DNA from: Flavobacterium macacae | Lineage (GTDB): Bacteria > Bacteroidota > Bacteroidia > Flavobacteriales > Flavobacteriaceae | NCBI RefSeq assembly: GCF_003865365.1 | Contig: NZ_RQVR01000019.1 | Coordinates: forward strand, 1-45,278 | Length of the DNA: 45,278 nucleotides | Reading direction: 5' to 3' | In this document: in pieces, positions 7,900 to 16,773 of the stretch | Position numbering within the stretch: position 1 is the stretch's first letter | Layout of the letters: each line of letters starts with the position of its first letter | Notes under the pieces: generated by a model | Database searches by the model: none | Told to the model about the DNA's origin: nothing | The model's input: only the letters and a program-made list of their open reading frames with translations | Position numbers and translations under genes: made by a program

Positions 7900-9558
7900 T
7901 TAATCTACCAATTCCTTAAAATAATCTACTAAAATTTTATCATTTTTTAATGTTGGCGTAAAAACTTCTAGAATCGATTGGTTTTTACTTTCATAAAATT
8001 CATTCAAGCTATTGTCTAAACTTTCTTCATCACTTGCCGTATAATAATCAAATTTGTACATATTTGCCAAATGTTCGCCCGTCAAGCAATGTGAAGTTTC
8101 AAAGTAAGTATTAAATACAGGCGTTTCTTGGTGCCCCGGAAGAATTCTGAAAATACCTCCGCCTCCATTATTCAGTAGAATTATCTTGAAATTCTTCGGA
8201 ATATAATTGTTCCAAAGTCCGTTGCTATCATATAAAAAACTGATATCGCCGGTAATCAAAATCGTTTCCTGACCGCTTGCTAAACAAGCTCCGACAGCCG
8301 TTGAAGTACTTCCGTCAATACCGCTTGTTCCGCGATTGCAGAAAACTGAAATCGTTTCGTCAATATCCACCAATTGCGCATAACGAATCGCAGAACTGTT
8401 GCTGATTTGCAATTGGCTATTCTGTGGAAGGCTTGGCATTACTTTTTCAAAAACCTTAAAATCTGAAAAAGGAATTTTAGAAAGATACAAATCGTGTTTC
8501 TCTTTTCGGAAGGCTTTTAATTCCTGCATTTTTTGATTGTAATCTGACTCGACATCCTTTGTCTTTGGCAAAAACTTTTCAAAAAACTCATTCGGACTTA
8601 TTTCAAAATGTTTTGTCAACGCATTAAAAGTATTGTAAGCTCTTAAAGAATCAATGTGCCAATGTGATTTAGGGCGGTATTTTCTCAAAAAAGCTTTTAT
8701 CCTTTTTGAAACCACCATTCCTCCAAAAGTCATTAAAATATCGGGTTGAAATTCTTTAAAATCTTCCTCAGTAAAAGGAGTGATTATCGTGTCAATATTA
8801 TTTACAAAATTAGGATGATGCAAATTTGATGTCGTTTCTGTCATTACCACAACCGAGGGATCATTCGCCAATTGATCTATAAAATTTTGTTCAATTTCAT
8901 TTGGTGCATTTACACCAACCAAGATTAATTTCTTAGCCGAAGCATTCCATTTGGAAGCAAATTCAGTTAAATCTTCAGCAAAATTGGCGTTTTCAAAAGT
9001 CATTTCAGAAATCAGCGGATTTACAGAAACATCAGAAACCGTTTCATACAAAGGCTCTTCAAAAGGCGCATTGATATGAACCGGACCTTTTTTCACCTGT
9101 GCCAAAGTAATCGCATCAGAAATCTTCAAGTCATTTTCTTGAGAAGCTTCTGCTAGTAAATTTGCACTGTACAAAATGTGATTTGCATATACATTTTGCT
9201 GGCGTATTGTCTGTCCGTCGCCAATATCGATTTTATCCAAAGGACGGTCGGCAGAAATAATCACCAACGGAATCTGGCTGTAAAACGCTTCAGCAACCGC
9301 CGGATAATAATTCAGCAGCGCCGAACCCGACGTGCAGACAACAGCCACCGGCTTTCCAGTTTGCTGCGCCATTCCCAATGCAAAGAAAGCGGCGCTTCTT
9401 TCATCAGCAATACTATAACATTTAAAGGCCGAGTTGCTAGCAAAACCAATAGTTAACGGCGCATTTCGGGAACCTGGGGAAATCACGATTTCGGTAAGTC
9501 CCTTGGCCTTGCAGATTTCAATTATGCTCTGCGCCAAAGGTATTTTTGGATAAGTCAT
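7900..9558 (-). CDS. menD: 2-succinyl-5-enolpyruvyl-6-hydroxy-3-cyclohexene-1-carboxylate synthase
   Basis: The 552-residue enzyme joins isochorismate and 2-oxoglutarate with loss of CO2, the first committed step of menaquinone synthesis in the cytoplasm. The N-terminal pyrimidine-binding domain shows SPGSRNAPL at 27-35. The thiamine diphosphate/Mg binding motif GDISFLYDSNGLWNN begins at about residue 437, and the conserved NNGGGGIFRILPG follows. Length agrees with MenD. Menaquinone is the usual respiratory quinone of Flavobacteriaceae. No other men gene is adjacent; the UbiA-type prenyltransferase at 15.8 kb looks like a different subfamily. The start follows a good divergent promoter. Confidence 0.95.
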   Translation of the reverse strand: MTYPKIPLAQSIIEICKAKGLTEIVISPGSRNAPLTIGFASNSAFKCYSIADERSAAFFALGMAQQTGKPVAVVCTSGSALLNYYPAVAEAFYSQIPLVIISADRPLDKIDIGDGQTIRQQNVYANHILYSANLLAEASQENDLKISDAITLAQVKKGPVHINAPFEEPLYETVSDVSVNPLISEMTFENANFAEDLTEFASKWNASAKKLILVGVNAPNEIEQNFIDQLANDPSVVVMTETTSNLHHPNFVNNIDTIITPFTEEDFKEFQPDILMTFGGMVVSKRIKAFLRKYRPKSHWHIDSLRAYNTFNALTKHFEISPNEFFEKFLPKTKDVESDYNQKMQELKAFRKEKHDLYLSKIPFSDFKVFEKVMPSLPQNSQLQISNSSAIRYAQLVDIDETISVFCNRGTSGIDGSTSTAVGACLASGQETILITGDISFLYDSNGLWNNYIPKNFKIILLNNGGGGIFRILPGHQETPVFNTYFETSHCLTGEHLANMYKFDYYTASDEESLDNSLNEFYESKNQSILEVFTPTLKNDKILVDYFKELVD

Positions 9559-9577
9559 CTGTAGTGTTTCAAAGTAT

Positions 9578-9610
9578 CAAAGGTACAAAATACCAAAGCT
9601 TTCTAGACAA
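9578..9610 (-). promoter_or_regulatory. menD promoter
   Basis: On the minus strand TTG (9610-9608) and TACCTTTG (9585-9578) are separated by 22 bases, within the Bacteroidetes -33/-7 spacing. The start codon is 19 bases downstream. Confidence 0.6.
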
Positions 9611-9626
9611 ACTTAACAAGATTTTC

Positions 9627-9634
9627 TATCTTTG
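9627..9634 (+). promoter_or_regulatory. -7 box for the GNAT gene
   Basis: TATCTTTG matches TAnnTTTG and lies 22 bases before the ATG at 9657, divergent from the menD promoter. No clear -33 TTG was found. Confidence 0.5.
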
Positions 9635-9656
9635 ATTGAAGGAAAAAACAACAGCT

Positions 9657-10154
9657 ATGCAACCAATTATCAGAACCGCAAGAATTGAAGATTTAGAAAC
9701 AATTTTAGAAATTGTAAACGATGCCATTTTAAATACAACGGCAATTTATGATTATGACGTGCGGACTTTAAACGAGCAGATTTCCTGGTTTCAAGAAAAA
9801 CAAGAAAGCAGTTTTCCGGTAATTGTTTCTACTGACGAAAATGATAAAGTTACTGGATTTGGAACCTACGGAACTTTTAGAATGAAAATTGGGTTTAAAT
9901 TTACCGTTGAACATTCGGTTTATGTAAAGGAAGGTTTTTCTGGAAAAGGTATTGGAAAAGCACTTTTATCAGAATTAATTGCTTTGGCGAAAGCCCAGAA
10001 AATGCACGTTATGATTGGATGCATTGATGCTGAAAATACCGGAAGCATTACATTTCACGAGAAATTTGGGTTCAAAAAAGCCGGAATCTTAAAAGAATCC
10101 GGCTATAAATTTGACAAATGGCTTGATTTGCAATTTGTGCAATTGCTATTATAA
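9657..10154 (+). CDS. GNAT N-acetyltransferase, phosphinothricin acetyltransferase-like
   Basis: The start is the ATG at 9657, preceded by an AAGGA-like site; an upstream in-frame TTG at 9636 would overlap the promoter and is less likely. The 165-residue protein has the GNAT fold: an acetyl-CoA loop with G-F-S-G-K-G-I-G-K-A (about 102-111) after the strand HSVYVKE, and a C-terminal NTGSITFHEKFGF segment. The whole resembles the Pat/Bar-type (YncA/MnaT) subgroup, which acetylates amino groups of methionine analogues or toxic amino acids. Substrate is not determinable here. Its stop is two bases from the convergent glutathione peroxidase stop. Confidence 0.83.
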   Translation: MQPIIRTARIEDLETILEIVNDAILNTTAIYDYDVRTLNEQISWFQEKQESSFPVIVSTDENDKVTGFGTYGTFRMKIGFKFTVEHSVYVKEGFSGKGIGKALLSELIALAKAQKMHVMIGCIDAENTGSITFHEKFGFKKAGILKESGYKFDKWLDLQFVQLLL

Positions 10155-10156
10155 AA

Positions 10157-10753
10157 TTATGCTTTTAACCAGTTAACAATTTCTGGATCGGTTGGCAATG
10201 TTCTTGGAGAAATTACTTTTACTAATTCTCCTTTTTCATTAATTAAATATTTTTGGAAGTTCCACTCTACTTCTGAATCTTGCAAACCGTTTTTAGATTT
10301 TTCTGTCAAGAATTTATAAACCTCGTTCATATCATCACCTTTTACAGAAATCTTATCCATCATCGGGAAAGTCACGCCGTAATTTTGCTGGCAAAAAGCT
10401 CCGATTTCTTCATTTGTTCCTGGTTCTTGCGATGCAAAATTATTGGCTGGAAAACCTACGATCACAAAATTCTTGTCTTTATATTGGTCATAAATCGCTT
10501 GCAAATCTTTGTATTGTGGCGTTAAACCGCATTTTGACGCCGTGTTCACGATCAGTACTTTTTTTCCTTTTAAAGAAGCAAAATCAAAATCGTTTCCTTC
10601 TAAATCTTTTACCTTAAATTGGTAGATGGTCTCTTTTGCCATTGTTTTTCTATTTTGGGTTGACGCTTTTTCTGATTTATTTTGAGCTTGATTTTGCTGG
10701 CACGCAAAACAGCTGATGAATGCAAACGCAAGGACTAACTTTTTCATTTTCAT
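10157..10753 (-). CDS. glutathione peroxidase-family peroxidase, exported
   Basis: The 198-residue protein reduces hydroperoxides using a peroxidatic cysteine, Cys75 in N-T-A-S-K-C-G-L-T-P. The Trp-Asn pair is present at 164-165 (WNF). The usual glutamine of the FPCNQF block is replaced: it reads FPANNF at 101-106, so Asn105 occupies that place, a change I believe is common in Bacteroidetes. Cys121 could be the resolving cysteine of a thioredoxin-dependent enzyme. The N-terminus is a hydrophobic signal with a possible lipobox at Cys18, indicating export; an internal Met38 could start a shorter cytosolic form. The gene is convergent with the GNAT gene with a 2-base gap. Confidence 0.9.
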   Translation of the reverse strand: MKMKKLVLAFAFISCFACQQNQAQNKSEKASTQNRKTMAKETIYQFKVKDLEGNDFDFASLKGKKVLIVNTASKCGLTPQYKDLQAIYDQYKDKNFVIVGFPANNFASQEPGTNEEIGAFCQQNYGVTFPMMDKISVKGDDMNEVYKFLTEKSKNGLQDSEVEWNFQKYLINEKGELVKVISPRTLPTDPEIVNWLKA

Positions 10754-10810
10754 TTTTTTTTTATAAAATTAAAAATTAGCTTCGGATTTCAATTAAAACT
10801 TTTGTTAAAT

Positions 10811-10846
10811 AAAAAAGCCCGCAATATTTAAATTACGGGCTTTTTT
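10811..10846 (-). terminator. terminator of ccsBA
   Basis: AAAAAAGCCCG pairs with CGGGCTTTTTT around an A+T-rich loop. It starts 14 bases beyond the ccsBA stop. Confidence 0.85.
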
Positions 10847-10859
10847 ATAATTATAGAAT

Positions 10860-13800
10860 TTAACTTCTCAAATATTTTTTCTGCTTAAAGTAAGCCAATG
10901 CTGAAATCAACACTACAATTGCAAACGAAATGTACACGAAGTTTGGTGTTACCACTCTATCTCCACTTGCATAAGAATGCAGTCCGGTTAAGTAGAAGTT
11001 TACTCCAAAATAAGTCATCATAATTGAATAGAAAGCCAAAACACTGAATACATTGAAAATCCAAGTACCGCGTAATCCCGGAACCAATCTGGCGTGAATC
11101 ACAAAAGCGTAAACCATGATGCTGATCAAAGCCCAAGTTTCTTTTGGATCCCATCCCCAGTAACGGCCCCAGCTTTCATTGGCCCACTGCCCTCCCAAGA
11201 AGTTTCCGATGGTGAGCATTACCAAACCAACTGTTAACGCTAATTCAGTGATGTATGTAATTTCTTTAATGCTAAGTTCCAGTTTTTTGCTATTTTCCTT
11301 ATTGCTAAAAATCATCAGCAATAACGAAACCAATCCTAAAATCATTCCTAAAGCAAAGGGTCCATAACTCGCCACGATAACCGCCACGTGGATCATCAGC
11401 CAATACGAGTTTAAAACCGGTTGCAAGTTGGCAATTGCCGGATCCATCCAGCTCCAGTGGGCGATCATCAAAATCATGGACGCCACAAAAGCGGTTGAAG
11501 CTACGGTTAATTGTGATTGTCTTCCGAAAGCCAAACCAAAAAACATGGTTGCCCAACCCACATAAATCATCGATTCATACGCATCACTCCAAGGTGCGTG
11601 GCCTGAAATGTACCATCTCATGATCAAACCTGCCGTATGCAGTGCAAAAAAGATTCCGATTAAAATGTGGAAGAATTTTACAGCAAAATTGATTCCTTTG
11701 TTATTTTTAAAAATTTTGATAATCGTAAATATCAACATGAAAACACCCGCCATCATATATAAGTAGTACAAATTCTTAAAGATATCATACTTGTTATACA
11801 TAATTTCTGAGTCAATTTTTTCATCGCTCGGACGAACTGACTTTCCATATTTCTTTTGGAAAAGCTCGATTCCTTTTAAGATTTCATCTGCTTGGTTGTA
11901 GCCGCCAGAAGTTCTTGCTTCCTCTAAAAAGCCCATGTAAGCCGGCAGCACATTTTTGGTATAGGTAGAATCTACTCCCGTAATTCCTGACTCATTTAGT
12001 TCTAAAGGAGAAATCCATTTATTACCTTTATCAAAAGGAATTGGGAAGACCCTCAAAATTCTTCGGCTCAAGGCGGCGCTTAAAAGCACTACTCTTTTAT
12101 CAACTTCAATAAAATCTTTTTGAAACTGGTTCGGAACCGCTGCTTTTTGAGCTTCTTCTAAATAGGGAGACAATTTGTAATTTCCTTGTGCATCAAAAAA
12201 GTTGATGAAAGAAACAAATTTACCTTTTTTCTCCACTCCCAAAATTTTATGAAGACTGTCATTGTCTTTCTTCACATATATAAAAGGAATATTTACCCAA
12301 AATTCAGGATATTGCGACATTGATAAAAATACCTGGTCTGAATTCAAACCTCTGTAGGTATCGCTTTTACTTACTTTTCGAAGCAATTCAGAAGAGAAAG
12401 TATTGATTGGCTTCATTCTTCCGCCGTCATCTTGAATAACCAGCTTTCCAAATTTTGAAGCATGTTCAGGCGACACTTTAATTTTTTCTATAAAAGAATC
12501 AATATCAGCATCAGACGGAATTTTTATCAATTCTGCGGTTTTGCCTGTAGCATTAGCTCCATGTTTATGGCCTGGTGCATTGTGGTCGTGCTCATATTGC
12601 GCAAAACTTCCAACGCTCAAGAATAAAAATAATACCGTCAGCAACTTGGCTTTTTTCGCTTCGATTTTTGCTAATTTTTTCTTCACTTCTCCAAATCTAG
12701 AATTTTTATCAAACATAATTGCCATCAAACCAATGTATAAAAGGAAGTATCCGATGTAAGTAATCCATGTTCCGATATAATCGTGATTCACAGAAAGTAT
12801 TGTTACATTTGGTTCATAAGTCTCTCTCAAATGATTGTCTGTGTAATCATAAGACGCTTGGAAAAAACGATACCCGCCGTGATCCAAAACATTGTTCATA
12901 AAAATTTCATAATCAAAAGGCTTCTCGTCTTCCACCGTAATTTTACTTCTGAATGCAGAAAAGCTTTTTAAAGTTCCTGGATATTTCTCTGCTATAAAAT
13001 CGTTCAGTTTGATTTTAAAAGGCAATGTATAAATCTTGCTACCAAAGAATAAAGTGAATTCAAGGTCACCCATTTTAAAAGATTGAGGCTCGCCCATTCT
13101 TCCTTTGGAACCAATTAAAGTCACTTCTTGCGTTTTCCCACCTGAATTAATATTTACAATTAAAGCGTCTGTAGTTGTTTTGTCTTTGTAATCATTGTTT
13201 GATTCAAAAGCCACTTTTCCTTTAATCGGCGCATCCGGAAAAACAAATTGCGCACCGCCTACATTATATAAGGAACGAAACATCAAGTCTTGGACTGAAT
13301 CTTTGGCAACAGTACCTTGCATTTGATCAGCCATTCGCATAAAACTGCCTCCAAACGGAGCGTTAAATGTGTATTTATCACCAACTTTGTTCACGTTTAC
13401 GGCGCCTTCAGTAGGTTTGTTAAAAGCAAAAAGCACGTTGTGAATATTTTGCACTTCGCCTTCTTTTAAATAATGCTCATGACGATTTCCATCGCCAGAT
13501 TCCACCATTTTAAGATACGTCGCTCCGTTTGGATCTTCTTTGATCACTTCTTTGGCGTTCATCACAAACTCCTTAAATTCAATCTCATAAGGCGTTTCGT
13601 CAAACTTTCCGGTAATTGAAAAATCGTTATTCACTTTTGGTGAAAGCAATAATTCTTTTTCTTCTGATTTGCGTTTCATTTCACCTTTATATTCGCCGTC
13701 TACAAAAACATTCAAGAACGTTTTTTCAGAGAAAATCTGGTTTTCAGACTGCCCTTCAGTAATTGACATCATCCCTTCATAACTGATGTATCGCGTCCAG

Positions 13801-14090
13801 AAAGCACCAACCAATATTAAAATAAAAGAAAGGTGAAGCAACAAGGTGGTCCATTTTTCTTTTTTATACAGTTGGTACCTTTTAATGTTTCCAACAAAGT
13901 TAATTACAAAAAAAAGCATGATTGCCTCAAACCACCATGCATTGTAAATCCAAAGTCGGGCTACATCAGTGTTATAAGCATCTTCAACGAAAGTTCCGAT
14001 TCCCATCGCAACGGCAAAACCAACAAAAAGAACGGCCATTAAACGAGTTGAGAACAGAAAGGAGGAAATGGTAGTAAAAATCTTATCCAT
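10860..14090 (-). CDS. ccsBA: fused cytochrome c synthase CcsBA (ResB-ResC)
   Basis: The 1076-residue protein fuses the two subunits of the system II cytochrome c maturation machine, which exports heme and ligates it to apocytochromes in the periplasm. The N-terminal CcsB/ResB part has membrane segments near 13-32, 50-70 and 80-100, a large periplasmic domain and another segment near 440. A second hydrophobic, signal-like stretch near 490 precedes a His-rich linker (YEHDHNAPGHKHG). The C-terminal CcsA/ResC part has about eight membrane segments and the heme-handling WWD motif in WGRYWGWDPKETW near 972-984. Such fusions are usual in Bacteroidetes. A TACTTTTG box at 14122-14129 (minus) is a plausible promoter; the gene is monocistronic. 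Confidence 0.92.
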   Translation of the reverse strand: MDKIFTTISSFLFSTRLMAVLFVGFAVAMGIGTFVEDAYNTDVARLWIYNAWWFEAIMLFFVINFVGNIKRYQLYKKEKWTTLLLHLSFILILVGAFWTRYISYEGMMSITEGQSENQIFSEKTFLNVFVDGEYKGEMKRKSEEKELLLSPKVNNDFSITGKFDETPYEIEFKEFVMNAKEVIKEDPNGATYLKMVESGDGNRHEHYLKEGEVQNIHNVLFAFNKPTEGAVNVNKVGDKYTFNAPFGGSFMRMADQMQGTVAKDSVQDLMFRSLYNVGGAQFVFPDAPIKGKVAFESNNDYKDKTTTDALIVNINSGGKTQEVTLIGSKGRMGEPQSFKMGDLEFTLFFGSKIYTLPFKIKLNDFIAEKYPGTLKSFSAFRSKITVEDEKPFDYEIFMNNVLDHGGYRFFQASYDYTDNHLRETYEPNVTILSVNHDYIGTWITYIGYFLLYIGLMAIMFDKNSRFGEVKKKLAKIEAKKAKLLTVLFLFLSVGSFAQYEHDHNAPGHKHGANATGKTAELIKIPSDADIDSFIEKIKVSPEHASKFGKLVIQDDGGRMKPINTFSSELLRKVSKSDTYRGLNSDQVFLSMSQYPEFWVNIPFIYVKKDNDSLHKILGVEKKGKFVSFINFFDAQGNYKLSPYLEEAQKAAVPNQFQKDFIEVDKRVVLLSAALSRRILRVFPIPFDKGNKWISPLELNESGITGVDSTYTKNVLPAYMGFLEEARTSGGYNQADEILKGIELFQKKYGKSVRPSDEKIDSEIMYNKYDIFKNLYYLYMMAGVFMLIFTIIKIFKNNKGINFAVKFFHILIGIFFALHTAGLIMRWYISGHAPWSDAYESMIYVGWATMFFGLAFGRQSQLTVASTAFVASMILMIAHWSWMDPAIANLQPVLNSYWLMIHVAVIVASYGPFALGMILGLVSLLLMIFSNKENSKKLELSIKEITYITELALTVGLVMLTIGNFLGGQWANESWGRYWGWDPKETWALISIMVYAFVIHARLVPGLRGTWIFNVFSVLAFYSIMMTYFGVNFYLTGLHSYASGDRVVTPNFVYISFAIVVLISALAYFKQKKYLRS

Positions 14091-14121
14091 GGGTATGAAT
14101 TACATAGTTTTAAAAGTGCCA

Positions 14122-14129
14122 CAAAAGTA
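14122..14129 (-). promoter_or_regulatory. -7 box for ccsBA
   Basis: The minus strand reads TACTTTTG, matching TAnnTTTG, 31 bases upstream of the start codon. Confidence 0.45.
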
Positions 14130-14222
14130 AGCAAAAATGTTTGATAGAATTCGCATTCACAACCCCGTGTTTTCCTAATTGGCTGTTAATATTTTCTAAA
14201 AATTCTGCTATTTTATCAGAAG

Positions 14223-14339
14223 CGAAAGGTTTTTTCAATTTCAGCCCGACATTTTCCCGCTTTCTGCAGTAGCTTTTCTCCGAAAAAACGGAAGAAAAGG
14301 CTACTCCCGCCAATCGGGGCTATTTTGAGAAACCTTTTG
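14223..14339. repeat. 117-bp imperfect inverted repeat
   Basis: The outer arms (about 14223-14249 and 14314-14339) match over about 26 positions with few differences: AAAGGTTTTTTCAA...CAGCCCGA on the left against the complement of TCGGGGCTATTTTGAGAAACCTTTT on the right. The inner arms AGTAGC-TTTTCT-CCG (14269-14282) and CGGAAGAAAAGGCTACT (14289-14305) pair around a 6-base A-rich loop. The whole would fold into one long hairpin. It has no T tract like a terminator and no gene; a MITE-like or dispersed palindromic element is my inference. I recall similar palindromes in other flavobacterial intergenic regions but cannot confirm. Confidence 0.6.
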
Positions 14340-14464
14340 ATTTTTTGGTGGCCTCAGGATCAATCTATGGCGATAAAATCTTTTAAAAAAAATTAGCTCT
14401 ATTCAATTAGGAATACACTTCCAATAAAAACATTGAAAAAATACGCTCAAAACCTTCACCAAAC

Positions 14465-14494
14465 TTGATACTTCAAACTTTATAACTAAATTAG
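14465..14494 (+). promoter_or_regulatory. candidate promoter of the DUF2520-kdsC-ubiA-maf-mscS run
   Basis: TTG (14465-14467), 19 bases, then TAAATTAG (14487-14494), which is 7 of 8 to TAnnTTTG; the spacing equals that of the tRNA-Arg and blaI promoters in this window. Confidence 0.4.
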
Positions 14495-14498
14495 CGCC

Positions 14499-15263
14499 AT
14501 GATTAAAGTAACCATTATCGGCTCAGGAAACGTGGCACAGCACCTTATTGCGGCTTTTTTAAAGAGCAGTGAAATTGAAATTTGCCAAGTTTTTTCCAGA
14601 AATAAAGAAAGTATTTCACACTTGGTTGATCGTTCAAAAATCACAGACAATTATGATTCTCTTTCAGAATCAGATATTTATATCATAGCGGTTTCTGATA
14701 GTGCCATTGCTGAAGTTTCCTCAAAACTGCCATTTAAAAATCGTTTTGTCGTCCACACTTCCGGAAGCGTTCCATTAGAAGAGTTAGATTCAAAAAATAA
14801 GCGTGGCGTTTTTTATCCGTTGCAAACGTTTACAAAAAATAAAGAAGTTGATTTTTCAACCATTCCCACTTGCCTGGAAAGCGAAATCGATGATGATTAC
14901 ACCATTTTAGAAAATCTCGCCGAAGCCATTAACAGCAGGCATTATTTAATCAGTTCGAGCCAAAGGAAATCTTTGCACGTTGCCGCGGTTTTTGTCAATA
15001 ATTTCACCAATCATTTATATCAAATCGGTGCAGCTATTTGTGATGAACACCAGCTTCCGTTTGAAATTTTAAAACCTTTAATTGCTGAAACGGCTCAAAA
15101 AGTGCAAAGCCTATCGCCTCTTGAAGCGCAAACGGGTCCGGCAAAAAGACACGATCAAAATACGATTGACAGCCATTTAGCGTTACTTACTGATCAAACT
15201 CAAAAAGAAATTTACAAAATACTAACACAATCCATCCAACATTCTCATGTCAAAAAGTTATAA
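14499..15263 (+). CDS. DUF2520 Rossmann-fold oxidoreductase-like protein
   Basis: The 254-residue protein begins with VTIIGSGNVAQHL, a GxGNVA dinucleotide-binding loop at about 8-13, as in pyrroline-5-carboxylate reductase and 6-phosphogluconate dehydrogenase relatives. The C-terminal half (from about 130, including HVAAVFVNNFTNHLYQIG and GPAKRHDQNT) is the helical DUF2520 domain. Function is unknown; NAD(P) binding is a fair inference. It heads a rightward run and its last 17 bases overlap the start of kdsC, so the two are probably translationally coupled. Confidence 0.85.
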   Translation: MIKVTIIGSGNVAQHLIAAFLKSSEIEICQVFSRNKESISHLVDRSKITDNYDSLSESDIYIIAVSDSAIAEVSSKLPFKNRFVVHTSGSVPLEELDSKNKRGVFYPLQTFTKNKEVDFSTIPTCLESEIDDDYTILENLAEAINSRHYLISSSQRKSLHVAAVFVNNFTNHLYQIGAAICDEHQLPFEILKPLIAETAQKVQSLSPLEAQTGPAKRHDQNTIDSHLALLTDQTQKEIYKILTQSIQHSHVKKL

Positions 15264-15774
15264 AGAAATCATGAACGACATCACCACATTTATTTTTGAT
15301 GTGGACGGCGTTCTGACTGACAGTTCTGTACATATTACACCAACTGGCGAAATGCTTCGTATTATGAATATTCGCGATGGTTTTGCCATGAAAGCGGCCG
15401 TTGAAAGCGGGTATCACGTTTGTATTATTTCTGGCGGAAGCAACGAAGGCGTAAGAATCAGATTAAAAAACTTGGGAATTAAAGACATTCATTTGGCTTG
15501 TCCGGATAAAGTTCAAAATTTTAAAGAATACACTGAAAAATACAATATCAAGCCAGAACAGGTTTTGTATATGGGCGACGATATTCCGGATTATCACGTG
15601 ATGAAATTGGTAGGCCTGCCCACCTGTCCGCAAGATGCAAGTCCGGAAATTAAAGCAATTTCCAACTACATTTCTCACAAAAACGGTGGCCGCGGTGCCG
15701 TAAGAGACGTGATCGAACAAGTGATGAAAGTACAAGGAAAATGGATGGACTATTTTAACGGTCAACACGATTAA
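15247..15774 (+). CDS. kdsC: KDO-8-phosphate phosphatase-like HAD enzyme
   Basis: The 175-residue protein is a KdsC-type HAD (class IIIA, no cap domain). The nucleophile motif DVDGVLTD has its aspartates at residues 18 and 20; motif II is the Ser in IISGGSN; motif IV is MGDDIPDYHVM near 112. KdsC hydrolyses 3-deoxy-manno-octulosonate 8-phosphate in the lipid A-core sugar pathway. It overlaps the preceding gene by 17 bases. A second in-frame ATG at 15271 (MNDITTF) is possible, but the longer start keeps the overlap and resembles homologues I recall. Closely related NeuA-linked phosphatases cannot be fully excluded. Confidence 0.85.
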   Translation: MSKSYKEIMNDITTFIFDVDGVLTDSSVHITPTGEMLRIMNIRDGFAMKAAVESGYHVCIISGGSNEGVRIRLKNLGIKDIHLACPDKVQNFKEYTEKYNIKPEQVLYMGDDIPDYHVMKLVGLPTCPQDASPEIKAISNYISHKNGGRGAVRDVIEQVMKVQGKWMDYFNGQHD

Positions 15775-15846
15775 AAAAAATTACGTTTTAAGTTGGCAGA
15801 TGTCAAATTTGAAAAACTCATAATTCATTAACTTATAATTAAAAAA

Positions 15847-16773
15847 ATGTCTTTTTTAAAACTCATTCGGTATCAAAATTTACTAATGCTTGCCTTGATG
15901 CAACTGGTTTTCAAGTATGGTTTCATTGATTTCCAAGGAATTCCTCAAGCTTTGAACCACTGGCAATATGGCTTGTTGGTTTTTGCAACTGTCTGCATTG
16001 CGGCCGGAGGTTATTTGATCAACAACATCATTGACAAAGAGACTGACGAAGAAAACAAACCCGAAAATGTGGTGATTGGAAACGCAATATCTGAAACTAT
16101 GGGTTATAATCTTTACATCTCCTTAAATGTTATCGGTCTTGCCTTAGGATTTTACATCGCTAATATTGTTGGAAAACCAAGTTTTGCCGCCGTTTTTATC
16201 ATTATTGCGATGACACTTTATGTGTATGCAAACGGTTTGAAACAAAGTCTTTTGATTGGTAATTTTATTGTAGCCATTTTACTTTCATTAAGCATTTTAA
16301 TCATTCCTGTTTTTGACCTTCTGCCTGTAATTTTTCCTCACAATCAAGTCGGCATGGGAATCATTTTTGAAATATTTATTGATTATGCTGTTTTTGCTTT
16401 TGTCCTTAATTTTATTAGGGAAATAGTTAAAGACTTAGAAGATATAAAAGGAGATTATAACCACGGAATGAATACATTGCCCATTGCTTTAGGAGTTGCA
16501 CGAACTGTAAAAGTTGTTTTTGGATTAAGCTTTATTCCCATCGGATTTATAATTTATTATATCAATGAAAATCTTTTTTCAAATGATTTGTATTATGCTT
16601 CTGCTTATGGATTCCTATTGATTTTGGCACCGCTTTTATATTTTACGGTAAAAATCTTAGGCGCAAAAAACAAGAAAGATTTTGGACATTTAAGCAATGT
16701 CTTAAAAATTGTAATTTTCTTCGGAATTCTTTCTATCGCAGTCATTAATTGGAACATTTTATATGCTAGATAA
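15847..16773 (+). CDS. UbiA-family prenyltransferase (geranylgeranylglycerol-phosphate transferase-like)
   Basis: The 308-residue membrane protein has about eight or nine hydrophobic helices. Two Asp-rich motifs mark the UbiA superfamily: NNIIDKETDEEN (Asp63, Asp67) and EIVKDLEDIKGDYNHG near 195-210. They bind prenyl diphosphate through Mg. The sequence resembles the flavobacterial proteins annotated as geranylgeranylglycerol-phosphate geranylgeranyltransferase rather than MenA or UbiA, but the acceptor cannot be read from sequence. Its last 11 bases overlap the maf start. It acts in the inner membrane. Confidence 0.82.
   Translation: MSFLKLIRYQNLLMLALMQLVFKYGFIDFQGIPQALNHWQYGLLVFATVCIAAGGYLINNIIDKETDEENKPENVVIGNAISETMGYNLYISLNVIGLALGFYIANIVGKPSFAAVFIIIAMTLYVYANGLKQSLLIGNFIVAILLSLSILIIPVFDLLPVIFPHNQVGMGIIFEIFIDYAVFAFVLNFIREIVKDLEDIKGDYNHGMNTLPIALGVARTVKVVFGLSFIPIGFIIYYINENLFSNDLYYASAYGFLLILAPLLYFTVKILGAKNKKDFGHLSNVLKIVIFFGILSIAVINWNILYAR

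Larger units (their letters stand above)
14091..14498. other. 408-bp intergenic region between ccsBA and the DUF2520 gene
   Basis: It holds the divergent ccsBA promoter, the long inverted repeat at 14223-14339 and a putative promoter for the rightward gene run. The 67-codon frame on the minus strand here (14110-14313) reads through the palindrome and has no family features, so I do not call it. Confidence 0.6.

Noticed and set aside
14106..14121. TGGCAC word on the minus strand before ccsBA as a possible sigma-54 site
   Set aside because: The -12 element is missing: AAAC stands where TTGC is needed. The nearby TACTTTTG box is the better promoter.
14110..14313. 67-codon frame on the minus strand upstream of ccsBA
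   Set aside because: It runs through the long palindrome, has no signal or domain, and overlaps the ccsBA promoter region; the codons appear to follow from the repeat sequence.
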